This document shows, piece after piece, positions 54,922 to 64,000 of a stretch of DNA of 64,000 bases. The position numbers and the translations under genes were made by a program. The DNA is taken from the NCBI RefSeq assembly GCF_014137995.1, contig NZ_JACGWV010000003.1:682001-746000 (forward strand). The letters are read 5' to 3'. This DNA comes from Promicromonospora sukumoe (GTDB taxonomy: Bacteria; Actinomycetota; Actinomycetes; Actinomycetales; Cellulomonadaceae). Numbering within the stretch: position 1 is the stretch's first letter; every line of letters starts with the position of its first letter. A model generated the notes under the pieces. That model was not told the DNA's origin, searched no databases, and saw only the letters and a list, made by a program, of their open reading frames with translations.

Positions 54922-56184
54922 ATGACTTCTTCGCGACCCGCCCAGAACTCGGGCGGGTCACGTACATCCAGCCCCGGACTGGCTGTCGCCGCCGTCGCGC
55001 GGCGCCTCGGGGTCGCTCCCGCGACCCTGCGTACCTGGGACCGGCGGTACGGCCTCGGCCCGTCGGGCCGCACCGCTGGATCACACCGCCGCTACACGCC
55101 GGACGACGTCGCCCGGCTCCTCGTGATGCGCCGGCTGACCCTCGAGGGCGTGGCCCCGGTCGACGCCGCCCGTGCCGCCGTCGAGGCGGGGGACGCGGAG
55201 CTCGAGGTCGCCACCCGGACCGCTCCGGCGCTGCCCGCGGTGCAGGTCGAGGGCGAGGCGGACGACGCCGACGAGGACTTCGAGGAGCAGTTCCTCGGCA
55301 CCGTCGAGGTGCCGGACGACGAGGCCGACGACGAGCTCGACGACGAGACCGACGACCCCCTGGCCGCCGACACGGACGAGGACGACGACCCCGCGCCGGC
55401 GCCGGGCGGCGAGCGGGCCGAGGAACCCCGCGGCCGTGCCCGTCTGCGCGCCCTGCCCGGCGGCGCCACCGGCGGCGGGGCCCCGGCCTCGCCCGGCGGC
55501 CCACGGTCGGCCGCCTCCCCGGCGCCGACGTCGGGACGGGTGTCCGCCCTGGTCGACGCCGCCCTCGCGTACAGCCGGACCGCCTGCGACAACCTGCTCG
55601 TGCTCGGCCCGGACGGCGACCCCGCCACCTGGTGGACCGAGCTCGTCGAGCCGGCCTGGCTCCGGCTGTCCGAGCGGACGGTCCTCGCGGGCCCGGGCGA
55701 GATGCCCGAGGTGGTGCTGGCGACGTCCGCCCTGCGCGCGCTCCGCCACTACATCGAGGAGTTCGAGCGGGTCATGGTCGAGGCGGGCGGCCCGCCGGCC
55801 AACCACCCGAGCCGGATGCGCAAGATCGTCCTGGTGTTCGCCGCCCCCGACGAGGTCGTGCCGCTCTCGGCGCACGCGCTCGCCGCGGCGCTGGCCGCCC
55901 AGGGCTCGATGGCGCGCATCGTCACCGGTCCCGCGAGCACCCACCGCTCGGTCGAGCTGGTCACCATGGTCCGCCCGACGGCGGTCGTGCTGGCGACCAC
56001 GCAAAACAAGCCGGACCTCGACGTCGTGCACGCGGTGAACGAGAGCTACCCGGAGCTGCCGATCTTCGTGGGCCTGCGGGCCGACGCCGCCGCCACCGAG
56101 CTGCCCTTCGGGCCGACGGTGCAGCGGGTGCGCTCGTTCACCGGCCTGCTGCACGAGGTGCTCGCCGTCATCAAGGCGAGGTGA
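54922..56184 (+). CDS. MerR-type regulator with degenerate cobalamin-binding-like domain
   Basis: A 420-residue protein. Residues about 18-85 are a MerR helix-turn-helix (GLAVAAVARRLGVAPATLRTW, GSHRRYTPDDVARL). Residues about 115-200 are a very acidic, then Pro/Gly/Ala-rich linker. The C-terminal 220 residues resemble the four-helix plus Rossmann arrangement of MerR proteins of the CarH/LitR kind (IVLVFAAPDEVVPLSAHALAAALAAQG, RPTAVVLATTQNKPDL). The B12-binding DxHxxG motif is absent, so cobalamin is unlikely to bind in the usual way. The signal is unknown. Divergent from whiB3 and just upstream of guaB. Confidence 0.8.
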   Translation: MTSSRPAQNSGGSRTSSPGLAVAAVARRLGVAPATLRTWDRRYGLGPSGRTAGSHRRYTPDDVARLLVMRRLTLEGVAPVDAARAAVEAGDAELEVATRTAPALPAVQVEGEADDADEDFEEQFLGTVEVPDDEADDELDDETDDPLAADTDEDDDPAPAPGGERAEEPRGRARLRALPGGATGGGAPASPGGPRSAASPAPTSGRVSALVDAALAYSRTACDNLLVLGPDGDPATWWTELVEPAWLRLSERTVLAGPGEMPEVVLATSALRALRHYIEEFERVMVEAGGPPANHPSRMRKIVLVFAAPDEVVPLSAHALAAALAAQGSMARIVTGPASTHRSVELVTMVRPTAVVLATTQNKPDLDVVHAVNESYPELPIFVGLRADAAATELPFGPTVQRVRSFTGLLHEVLAVIKAR

Positions 56185-56239
56185 CGCACGCCTCGGGCCG
56201 GTACCACTGCCCGGCCGAGATCTGCGGTCGCGGCGGCCG

Positions 56240-57766
<1,527 letters not shown>

Positions 57767-57788
57767 CTCTTCCGTCGAACCCGCACCA

Positions 57789-57834
57789 CGTGTCAGACCC
57801 ACAGGTCACCCGAGTGACCTGTGGGTCTGACACG
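57789..57834. repeat. Palindromic element, copy 4
   Basis: Perfect 21-bp arms (57789-57809 and 57814-57834), 22 bp if A57788/T57835 are counted, around CCGA. The variable positions are CC and A, with the matching GG and T in the other arm. It lies 22 nt after guaB and 19 nt before the stop of the convergent oxidase gene. Confidence 0.95.
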
Positions 57835-57853
57835 TTGGGGGGTCGATGCCAGG

Positions 57854-59467
57854 TCAGCTCGACATGACGCGCTGGTGCAGGGCCTGCACCGCGTAGCGGG
57901 CCGACCAGAACGCGCCGTGCTGCCACGCGGAGACCTCGGACATCCAGTCGCCCGCGAAGTACACGTTGCCCGCGCCCTCCTGCAGCAGCCGGAAACCGGC
58001 CGACGAGGTGTTCGGGTAGGCCCAGGCACCCTCGATGTAGGGCACCTTGTGCCACGCGATGGAGAACGAGCTCTCCAGCTCGGTGCGGTACTTCTCCCCG
58101 TGGATCTTCACGCCCTGCTCGACGGCGCGCAGCTCGCGCTGCTTCGGTGCCAGGTCGGCGTACGTGCGGGCATTGGTGCCGGTGTTGTAGTAGCCGACGA
58201 CCAGGCCCTTCCGCTCGCCGTACCCGTACGACGGGTACCAGACGTGGGCGAGGTCCATGTCGGTCTCGGTGATCCCGCCGAAGATCCGGTGGTCGTCCTC
58301 CCAGAACCTCGACCGGTACTGCAGGCCGATCTTGCCCGCGGGGGAGCCGACCGAGAACTCGCCGAGGGCGGCGTCGACCGCCGGACCCCAGTTGGTGTCC
58401 CAGCGGCGCATGAGGCCGGCGGGCGCCGCGACCACCGCGAAGTCCGCCTCGACCTGGCGCGGCCGGCCGTTCTTCGGCGTGTAGGTGACCCTGACCCCGC
58501 GGCTCGTGTTCTCGACGCCGGTGACGGGCGACTCGAAGTGCACGTTCTGGTTGCCGATGGCCCGCACCAGGTACTTGTAGGTCGTGTCCATGCCGCCCTT
58601 GGGCTGGAACATGAGCATCGACTGCTCCCAGTTGATCTCGAACGGGAAGTACTGGCCCACCTTCGAGGCCAGCACCTCGGAGACCGTGCCCGGGCCGGGC
58701 AGGGGCGTGCCGTGCTCGTTCCACGCCGAGGGGTAGACCTCGTAGCCGCGGTTGCTGCCGCCGGTGTACGTGCCGTCGGACTTGAGCGAGCCCCAGCTGC
58801 GCAGGAAGGTGCGCAGGTTCTCCTTGTCCGCGGCGGTCAGCTTCTGGTCCAGCGCGCCCTGGTCGGCGGCGTGCTGCAGCAGCTCGGAGGTGTACCCGAA
58901 GACGTCCGCCTTGGCGGTCCGGTAGCGGACGGGGTTCCCCGGCGTCGCGCCGGACCGCTCGTTGTAGAGGTAGGCGTCGGCGTTCGCGTTCGTGAAGACC
59001 TCGTAGGGCACACCGAGCTCGCGGATGTAGTCGAGGGTGACCATCCACTGCGCGATCCGGCCCGCGCCGGCGTTCATGTAGACGCCGTCGGCGAACCGGG
59101 CGGTCTGCCGCACGCCGTCGAGGTCGGTCTCGCTGTCCCCGCCGCGGATCGTCAGGGTGCGGCCGCCGGGGCGGTGCCGGGCTTCGAGCACCGTCACCCG
59201 GTAGCCGGCCTTCTGCAGCTCGTAGGCGGTCGCGAGGCCCGCCGGGCCCGCCCCGACGACGACGACCTTCTTCGCGGAGCGGCCCGTCAGCGAGAAGTCG
59301 CTGCCCCGCGGGGGCACCCAGGACTCGGCTCGTGGCTGGGCGGCGGCGGTGGGGGCCAGGCCCATCGCCCCCATGGTGGCGAACATGACGCCGGCGCTGG
59401 AACCCGCGCCGACGGCCTGCAGGAAGTTGCGGCGGGAGACGCCGGAGGTGCTCTTCTCGGTGACCAC
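57854..59467 (-). CDS. Tat-exported FAD-dependent amine oxidase
   Basis: A 537-residue flavin monoamine/L-amino-acid oxidase-like enzyme. Residues 11-17 are the twin-arginine motif SRRNFLQ, followed by a hydrophobic stretch and AAAQPRAE, so it should be exported folded with FAD. The dinucleotide-binding motif is VVVVGAGPAGLATAYELQKA, then VLEARHRPGGRTLTIRGG; the C-terminal FAD motif is NVYFAGDWMSEVSAWQHGAF. The amine substrate is unknown. GTG 59467 is chosen as it gives the Tat signal near the N-terminus; an in-frame start 150 nt upstream would bury it. Confidence 0.9.
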   Translation of the reverse strand: MVTEKSTSGVSRRNFLQAVGAGSSAGVMFATMGAMGLAPTAAAQPRAESWVPPRGSDFSLTGRSAKKVVVVGAGPAGLATAYELQKAGYRVTVLEARHRPGGRTLTIRGGDSETDLDGVRQTARFADGVYMNAGAGRIAQWMVTLDYIRELGVPYEVFTNANADAYLYNERSGATPGNPVRYRTAKADVFGYTSELLQHAADQGALDQKLTAADKENLRTFLRSWGSLKSDGTYTGGSNRGYEVYPSAWNEHGTPLPGPGTVSEVLASKVGQYFPFEINWEQSMLMFQPKGGMDTTYKYLVRAIGNQNVHFESPVTGVENTSRGVRVTYTPKNGRPRQVEADFAVVAAPAGLMRRWDTNWGPAVDAALGEFSVGSPAGKIGLQYRSRFWEDDHRIFGGITETDMDLAHVWYPSYGYGERKGLVVGYYNTGTNARTYADLAPKQRELRAVEQGVKIHGEKYRTELESSFSIAWHKVPYIEGAWAYPNTSSAGFRLLQEGAGNVYFAGDWMSEVSAWQHGAFWSARYAVQALHQRVMSS

Positions 59468-59677
59468 GGTCCCTACCCCTCGTGTCGACAGGTCTGACGG
59501 ACCGCTGAGCCTGGTCGGGAGGCCAGGAGCCGCCGTCAGCACCGTGCCGGACGCTAGGGAGCGCAGGTCACCGCGGAGAGTCGCCGCCGTTTCTGCGCAG
59601 TTGCCCTTGGTAACCATGTCGTTTCGGGCCGTTCCCGGTGGTCACCGCGGGGCTGCGCCGGGTCGGCGACGCTGCGG

Positions 59678-60400
59678 TCAGCCGCCGGAGGCGTGCTGCA
59701 CCGGCCACGCGCCGGACGCGTCGGGGCCGGTCAGGCCCTGCTCGCGGCGCCACGCGTTGAAGCTGACGGCCCACTGGCGGTGCGCGCCGATCTGCTGCTG
59801 GTGCAGGTCCGCCAGGGACATGCGCTCCAGCTGCGGGAACCGCCGGGCCAGCGCCTCCAGCACGTCGAGCGTGGCGAGCACGTCGACCTCGGCCGTGTGC
59901 AGGTCGCCGTCGGAGGTGACGCCGTACCACTGCGAGAGGTCGCCGAGGCGCCGCTTGCCGGGCCGGTACCGGTCCAGCCAGCGGTCGATGACCAGCGGGT
60001 CCACGACCGGCTCGACCGCACGGCCCAGCCGCTGCGGCAGGGTCTTGAGCCCGTGGCGCTGCAGCTCGGCGTCGAGCAGCGAGAGGTCGAAGGCTGCGTT
60101 GTAGGCGACCACGGGCACGCCCTCGGCGAGCTGCTCGGCGAGGGCGGCGGCGATCTCCTCCAGCGCCTCCAGCGGCGCCACGCCGTGGGCGCGCGCGTGC
60201 TCGGTGGAGATGCCGTGGATCGCGGCGGCCTCCTCCGGGATCTCCACACCCGGGTCCATCAGCCAGGTGCGGACCTCGGTGCCCGTTCCGGGCGTGCGCA
60301 GCACGAGGGCTGCCGTGACGATGCGGTCGCCCGTGACGTCGACCCCTGTGGTCTCGGTGTCGAAGCCCAGCAGCGGCCTCTGGATCCAGGTCTCGTTCAT
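59678..60400 (-). CDS. DEDDh 3'-5' exonuclease (DnaQ-like)
   Basis: A 240-residue exonuclease of the DNA polymerase III epsilon/RNase T superfamily. The acidic residues appear as GFDTETTGVD, AYNAAFDLSLLD and DLHTAEVDVLATL (His-x4-Asp, DEDDh type). IHGISTEHARAHG is the usual second motif. It is a stand-alone proofreading-like nuclease; the partner is unknown. The ATG at 60398-60400 has GGAGGAC about 3 nt upstream. The 210 nt to the next minus-strand gene hold nothing clear. Confidence 0.92.
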   Translation of the reverse strand: MNETWIQRPLLGFDTETTGVDVTGDRIVTAALVLRTPGTGTEVRTWLMDPGVEIPEEAAAIHGISTEHARAHGVAPLEALEEIAAALAEQLAEGVPVVAYNAAFDLSLLDAELQRHGLKTLPQRLGRAVEPVVDPLVIDRWLDRYRPGKRRLGDLSQWYGVTSDGDLHTAEVDVLATLDVLEALARRFPQLERMSLADLHQQQIGAHRQWAVSFNAWRREQGLTGPDASGAWPVQHASGG

Positions 60401-60527
60401 GATGTCCTCCCTGCTCGGCCGGGTTTCCCGGTGCGTCCAGGGAGAACCCTGCCACCGGTCACTGACACTGTGGTTCGTGCCACCCCGCACATCACGAGAC
60501 GCTGCGCGCCGTGTCGGCTGCGATGGG

Positions 60528-60533
60528 TAGGCT
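60528..60533 (+). promoter_or_regulatory. -10 box of a leaderless start (guaB3)
   Basis: TAGGCT ends 6 nt before GTG 60540. Confidence 0.55.
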
Positions 60534-60539
60534 TGCCGG

Positions 60540-61664
60540 GTGAGCAACGAGATCGAGATCGGACGCGGCAAGCGTGGGCGACGCGCCTATTCCTTCGACG
60601 ACATCGCGGTGGTGCCGTCCCGTCGCACCCGCGACCCGAAGGACGTCTCGGTCGGCTGGCAGATCGACGCGTACCACTTCGACCTGCCGATCCTCGCGGC
60701 CCCCATGGACTCGGTGATGAGCCCCGACAGCGCCGTCGCGCTGGGCCGCTTCGGCGGGCTGGGCGTGCTCGACCTCGAGGGCCTGTGGACCCGCTACGAG
60801 TCGCCCGAGACCCTGCTCGCCGAGATCGCGGCCCTGCCGGTCGACGAGGCGACGCACCGGATGCAGGAGATCTACTCCGAGCCGATCAAGCCGGAGCTCA
60901 TCACGCAGCGCCTCAAGGAGATCCGGGCCGCGGGCGTCACCGTCGCCGGCGCGCTCACCCCGCAGCGCACGCAGGAGTTCTACAAGACGGTGGTCGACGC
61001 CGGCGTCGACCTGTTCGTCATCCGCGGCACCACGGTCTCGGCGGAGCACGTCTCGGGCAACGCCGAGCCGCTGAACCTCAAGCGCTTCATCTACGAGCTC
61101 GACGTGCCCGTCGTCGTCGGCGGGGCCTCGACGTACACCGCGGCCCTGCACCTGATGCGCACGGGCGCCGCGGGCGTGCTGGTCGGCTTCGGCGGCGGCG
61201 CCGCGCACACCACGCGCGTCAGCCTCGGCATCCACGCGCCCATGGCCACGTCGGTGGCCGACGTCGCCGCGGCGCGCCGCGACTACCTCGACGAGTCGGG
61301 CGGCCGCTACGTGCACGTGATCGCCGACGGCGGCGTGGGGCACTCCGGGGACATCGTCAAGGCCGTGGCCTGCGGCGCCGATGCCGTCATGCTCGGCGCG
61401 GCGCTCGCCCGGGCCGACGAGGCGCCCGGCAGGGGCTTCCACTGGGGCCCCGAGGCGCACCACCCGCAGCTTCCCCGCGGCGAGCGCGTCGAGGTGGGCA
61501 CGGTCGGCACGCTGGAGGAGATCCTCTTCGGGCCGGGCAAGCAGGCCGACGGCACCCTCAACCTCGTGGGTGCCCTGCGCCGCGCCATGGCCACGACCGG
61601 CTACTCCGACCTGAAGGAGTTCCAGCGGGTCGAGGTCGTCGTGTCGCCGTACCAGCCTCGGTGA
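60540..61664 (+). CDS. guaB3: GuaB3-family IMP dehydrogenase-related protein
   Basis: A 374-residue TIM-barrel homologue of GuaB lacking CBS domains: EIGRGKRGRRAYSFDDIAVVPSRRTRDPKD at the start in family order, VVGGASTYTAALHLMRTGAAG in the centre and LNLVGALRRAMATTGYSDLKEFQ at the end. Where GuaB has its catalytic Cys, this loop reads GGAAHTTRVSLG, with no Cys, so classical IMP dehydrogenase chemistry is doubtful. Biochemical function in actinobacteria is not settled. The stop overlaps GTG of the next gene. Confidence 0.94.
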   Translation: MSNEIEIGRGKRGRRAYSFDDIAVVPSRRTRDPKDVSVGWQIDAYHFDLPILAAPMDSVMSPDSAVALGRFGGLGVLDLEGLWTRYESPETLLAEIAALPVDEATHRMQEIYSEPIKPELITQRLKEIRAAGVTVAGALTPQRTQEFYKTVVDAGVDLFVIRGTTVSAEHVSGNAEPLNLKRFIYELDVPVVVGGASTYTAALHLMRTGAAGVLVGFGGGAAHTTRVSLGIHAPMATSVADVAAARRDYLDESGGRYVHVIADGGVGHSGDIVKAVACGADAVMLGAALARADEAPGRGFHWGPEAHHPQLPRGERVEVGTVGTLEEILFGPGKQADGTLNLVGALRRAMATTGYSDLKEFQRVEVVVSPYQPR

Positions 61665-62140
61665 CGCCCGTGACCAGCGGTGAGCCGCTCGCCCCGGTCC
61701 TGGCCGCGGCGCCCGTGGCCGACGGCGAGTTCGTCGAGGTCACGGACGCCGACGTCGACCAAGTGGTTGAGCTGTGGCGCGAGTGCGGCCTGACCCGGCC
61801 GTGGAACGACCCGCACCTCGACATCGCCGACGCCCGCGCGGGCAGCACCTCGACGGTGCTGGTGGCGCGGGCTGACGGCCGGGTGGCGGCGTCCGCGATG
61901 GCCGGGCTCGACGGGCACCGCGGCTGGCTGTACTACGTGGCGGTCGCACCCGGGCTGCAGGGCACGGGTCTGGGCCGGGCGGCCGTCGTCGCGGCCGAGG
62001 CGTGGCTCGTGGCGCGCGGCGCCCGCAAGATCCAGCTCATGGTGCGGACGACGAACACGGACGTGCTGGGGTTCTACCAGGAGCTCGGCTACGCCGACCA
62101 GGAGTGCACGGTGCTCGGCCGCTGGGTCGAGTCGAACTAG
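61661..62140 (+). CDS. GNAT-family acetyltransferase, YpeA-like
   Basis: A 159-residue acetyltransferase. VVELWRECGLTRPWNDPHLD is typical of the YpeA subgroup; the acetyl-CoA loop is VAPGLQGTGLGRAAVVAAE, followed by MVRTTNTDVLGFYQELGY. The acceptor is unknown. GTG 61661 overlaps the guaB3 stop (GTGA); GTG 61670 is possible. Translational coupling to guaB3 suggests shared regulation. Confidence 0.88.
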   Translation: MTPVTSGEPLAPVLAAAPVADGEFVEVTDADVDQVVELWRECGLTRPWNDPHLDIADARAGSTSTVLVARADGRVAASAMAGLDGHRGWLYYVAVAPGLQGTGLGRAAVVAAEAWLVARGARKIQLMVRTTNTDVLGFYQELGYADQECTVLGRWVESN

Positions 62141-62238
62141 CACCTGCGGCGGTCCCGTGCGAGGTCAGAGCCCTGCGGCTACCCGCTATGAAAGCCAGTT
62201 TCACACATCTATCAATACGTGGTGCAGGGTTTTGCGCG

Positions 62239-62244
62239 TAGGGT
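62239..62244 (+). promoter_or_regulatory. -10 box of a leaderless start (succinate-semialdehyde dehydrogenase)
   Basis: TAGGGT ends 7 nt before ATG 62252. Confidence 0.5.
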
Positions 62245-62251
62245 GGCCGCC

Positions 62252-63886
62252 ATGATCGACGACACAGCAGCCGACGCGGCCGCGAGCGGCGCCGTCGGCG
62301 GGGTGCTCGACCCCGAGCACCCGCAGGGAACCTTCGTTCTCGAACCTGGCGTGATGGCACCGCTCGTGGCCCGGATCGCGACCTCCGAGGGGTCGGGTAC
62401 GCACCGCTCGATGTGCCCGTTCACGGGCGCGCCGCTGGTGACCTTCCCGGTCTCCTCGGCCGACGACGTGGCGGCCAGTGTCGTCAGAGCCCGCGTCGCC
62501 CAACGCACCTGGGCGCGGCTCCCGGTGCGCGACCGCGCCGGTGTGCTCCAGCGGCTCGGCCGGATCGTCCTGGAGCGCCAGTCCGAGGCGCTCGACCTGA
62601 TCCAGCTCGAGACCGGCAAGTCGCGCCGCGCGGCGTTCGAGGAGATCGCGGACATCGCGCAGGTCGCCCGCCACTACGCCGTCCGCGGCGAGCGCTACCT
62701 GGCGTCGCGCCGGGTCGGGGGCATGGTCCCGCTGCTCGCGGGCGTGCAGGTGCACCGCCGGCCCGTCGGCGTCGTCGGTGCGATCTCGCCCTGGAACTAC
62801 CCGCTGGTGCTCGCGCTCTCGGAGGCGCTGCCCGCTCTCCTGGCCGGTAACGCCGTGGTGCTCAAGCCGGACCCGCAGACCACGCTGACCGCCCTGTGGG
62901 CGGCGGAGGCCCTGGACGACGCCGGCCTGCCCGCCGGTCTGTTCCAGGTGGTCGCCGGCGGGCCCGACGCGGGGGAGGCGCTGATCGAGCACGTCGACCA
63001 CGTCGCGTTCACCGGGTCGACCGCCACCGGCCGCAAGGTCGCGGCCCGCGCCGGCGAGCGGCTCATCGGGGCCACGCTGGAGCTGGGCGGCAAGAACGCG
63101 CTGTACGTGGCGGAGGACGTCGACGTCGACGCCGTCGTGCCCGGCATCGTTCGGGCCTGCTTCTCGAACGCGGGCCAGCTGTGCGTCTCCGTCGAACGGC
63201 TCGTGGTGCACGAGGCGATCGCGGACGAGTTCGTGGCGAAGTTCGTGCGCGCCGTCCGGAACCTGCGGCTCAGCCCGGCCCTGGACTACTCGGCCGACAT
63301 CGGCTCGCTCACCTCCGCCGCGCAGCTCGACAAGGTGACCGCCCACGTCGACGACGCCCTGGCGCGGGGCGCCCGCGTGCTCGCCGGCGGTGTGCACCGT
63401 GCCGACGTCGGCCCCTACTTCTACGCCCCGACCGTGCTCGACGACGTCCCGGCGCAGGCCGTCGTGGCGCGCGAGGAGACGTTCGGGCCGGTCGTCACGA
63501 TCACGCGGGTCGACTGCGACGAGGACGCCGTCACCGTCATCAACGACACCCCGTACGGGCTGCACGCCGCCGTCTGGTCCCGCGACGTCCCCCGGGCGCG
63601 GCGCGTGGCCGCGCGCATCGAGACCGGGTCGGTCGCGATCAACGACGGGTACACGATGACCTGGGGCTCCGTCTCCGCGCCGATCGGCGGCTGGAAGGCC
63701 TCGGGGCTCGGCGGGCGGCACGGGGCGGCGTCGATCACGGGGCTCACGCGGCAGCAGACCGTGGTCACGTCGCGCGGCACCCGGATCGGGGCCACGCTCG
63801 ACAACCTGTACGGCCTGGGCGGGGACACCCCGAGCAGGGTGCTCACGACGGCGCTGGGGGTCATGCGCAAGCTGCGCATGTCGTGA
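62252..63886 (+). CDS. gabD2: Succinate-semialdehyde dehydrogenase (NADP+), GabD2-like
   Basis: An aldehyde dehydrogenase of 544 residues that oxidises succinic semialdehyde to succinate, bypassing part of the TCA cycle or ending GABA breakdown. The catalytic Cys311 is in FSNAGQLCVSVERLVVHE, the Glu in LELGGKNALYV, the NADP site in VGVVGAISPWNYPLVLAL and TGSTATGRKVA. An N-terminal extension of about 50 residues precedes the fold. ATG 62252 fits the TAGGGT box; GTG 62219 is upstream of it. Confidence 0.9.
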   Translation: MIDDTAADAAASGAVGGVLDPEHPQGTFVLEPGVMAPLVARIATSEGSGTHRSMCPFTGAPLVTFPVSSADDVAASVVRARVAQRTWARLPVRDRAGVLQRLGRIVLERQSEALDLIQLETGKSRRAAFEEIADIAQVARHYAVRGERYLASRRVGGMVPLLAGVQVHRRPVGVVGAISPWNYPLVLALSEALPALLAGNAVVLKPDPQTTLTALWAAEALDDAGLPAGLFQVVAGGPDAGEALIEHVDHVAFTGSTATGRKVAARAGERLIGATLELGGKNALYVAEDVDVDAVVPGIVRACFSNAGQLCVSVERLVVHEAIADEFVAKFVRAVRNLRLSPALDYSADIGSLTSAAQLDKVTAHVDDALARGARVLAGGVHRADVGPYFYAPTVLDDVPAQAVVAREETFGPVVTITRVDCDEDAVTVINDTPYGLHAAVWSRDVPRARRVAARIETGSVAINDGYTMTWGSVSAPIGGWKASGLGGRHGAASITGLTRQQTVVTSRGTRIGATLDNLYGLGGDTPSRVLTTALGVMRKLRMS

Positions 63887-63943
63887 GGCCGGCGCGGTGG
63901 CCGTACGGTCGTCGAAGGAGTGAACGGCCGTCACCGGGGCGAG

Positions 63944-63949
63944 TACGCT
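63944..63949 (+). promoter_or_regulatory. -10 box of a leaderless start (gene running off the end)
   Basis: TACGCT ends 7 nt before ATG 63957. Confidence 0.45.
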
Positions 63950-63956
63950 CACCCGC

Positions 63957-64000
63957 ATGACGACGCAGCTCCACGCCTTCTGGAAGTCCGCCAACTCGCT
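63957..64000 (+). CDS. Start of a gene cut off by the window end
   Basis: Only 14 full codons are visible, MTTQLHAFWKSANS, too few to name a family. The TACGCT box 7 nt upstream and the open frame to the last base support a real start. Confidence 0.5.
   Translation, partial: MTTQLHAFWKSANS

Overview
The window is a very GC-rich stretch of an actinobacterial chromosome. The evidence is the S10/spc/alpha ribosomal super-operon in actinobacterial order without rpsD, the rplM-rpsI-glmM-coaA-glmS-acpS-nnr-alr-tsaEB-rimI-tsaD-groES-whiB-guaB series, a WhiB3/WhiD regulator, GuaB3, an F420-type oxidoreductase, an LAxTG surface protein and many genes with a TANNNT box 6-8 nt before the start codon. 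The overall character (choice-of-anchor G surface protein, PpgK-like kinase, DUF5709, lone groES) fits a Micrococcales organism of the Cellulomonadaceae/Promicromonosporaceae type. That placement is an inference; no rRNA is present to test it.

Layout. 1-9834: rplD (3' end) to secY, tightly packed and often overlapping, with a stem-loop between rpsQ and rplN and a terminator-like hairpin between rplO and secY. 9831-15444: adk, map, a small membrane protein, infA, rpmJ, rpsM, rpsK, rpoA and rplQ. 15445-28624: housekeeping genes: ROK/polyphosphate-glucokinase-like kinase, truA, DUF5709, rplM-rpsI, glmM, DedA, coaA, glmS, a MazG-like protein, a 36-residue membrane peptide, acpS, an LLM oxidoreductase and the bifunctional NAD(P)HX repair enzyme. 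28636-42044: the most variable part: hemerythrin-like protein, an 811-residue ATP-binding LuxR regulator, a 986-residue LAxTG surface protein, a secreted protein that reads as a compact copper amine oxidase catalytic domain, a methyltransferase, a membrane protein, a two-component system, an acetyltransferase, a small orphan and a glutathione peroxidase. 42259-50418: RluA-type synthase, alr-tsaE-tsaB-rimI, then a lower-GC Fic gene behind a 23-bp-armed inverted repeat, a sulfurtransferase, a membrane protein and tsaD on the other strand. 50541-64000: nitroreductase, YbdK-type ligase overlapping a THUMP-like methyltransferase, CIRCE-controlled groES, whiB3, a MerR-type regulator, guaB, a Tat-exported flavin amine oxidase, a DEDDh exonuclease, guaB3, GNAT, a succinate-semialdehyde dehydrogenase and the first codons of another gene.

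The most distinctive non-coding signal is a family of four near-identical palindromes (15516-15561, 25676-25719, 43233-43276, 57789-57834). Each has perfect 20-22 bp arms around a TCGG or CCGA centre, and every base difference between copies is matched by a compensating change in the other arm. Three sit between convergent genes, one between co-directional genes. They look like a dispersed, structure-conserved element, possibly a U-tract-less bidirectional terminator.

How the genes work together: the first 15 kb and rplM/rpsI supply ribosomes, the Sec channel and RNA polymerase alpha. glmM/glmS make amino sugars and alr makes D-alanine for the wall. coaA and acpS feed CoA and acyl carrier protein. 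tsaB/D/E make the tRNA t6A modification. guaB (and possibly guaB3) make guanine nucleotides. groES and whiB3 belong to stress responses. No rRNA, tRNA, CRISPR, prophage or insertion sequence was seen.
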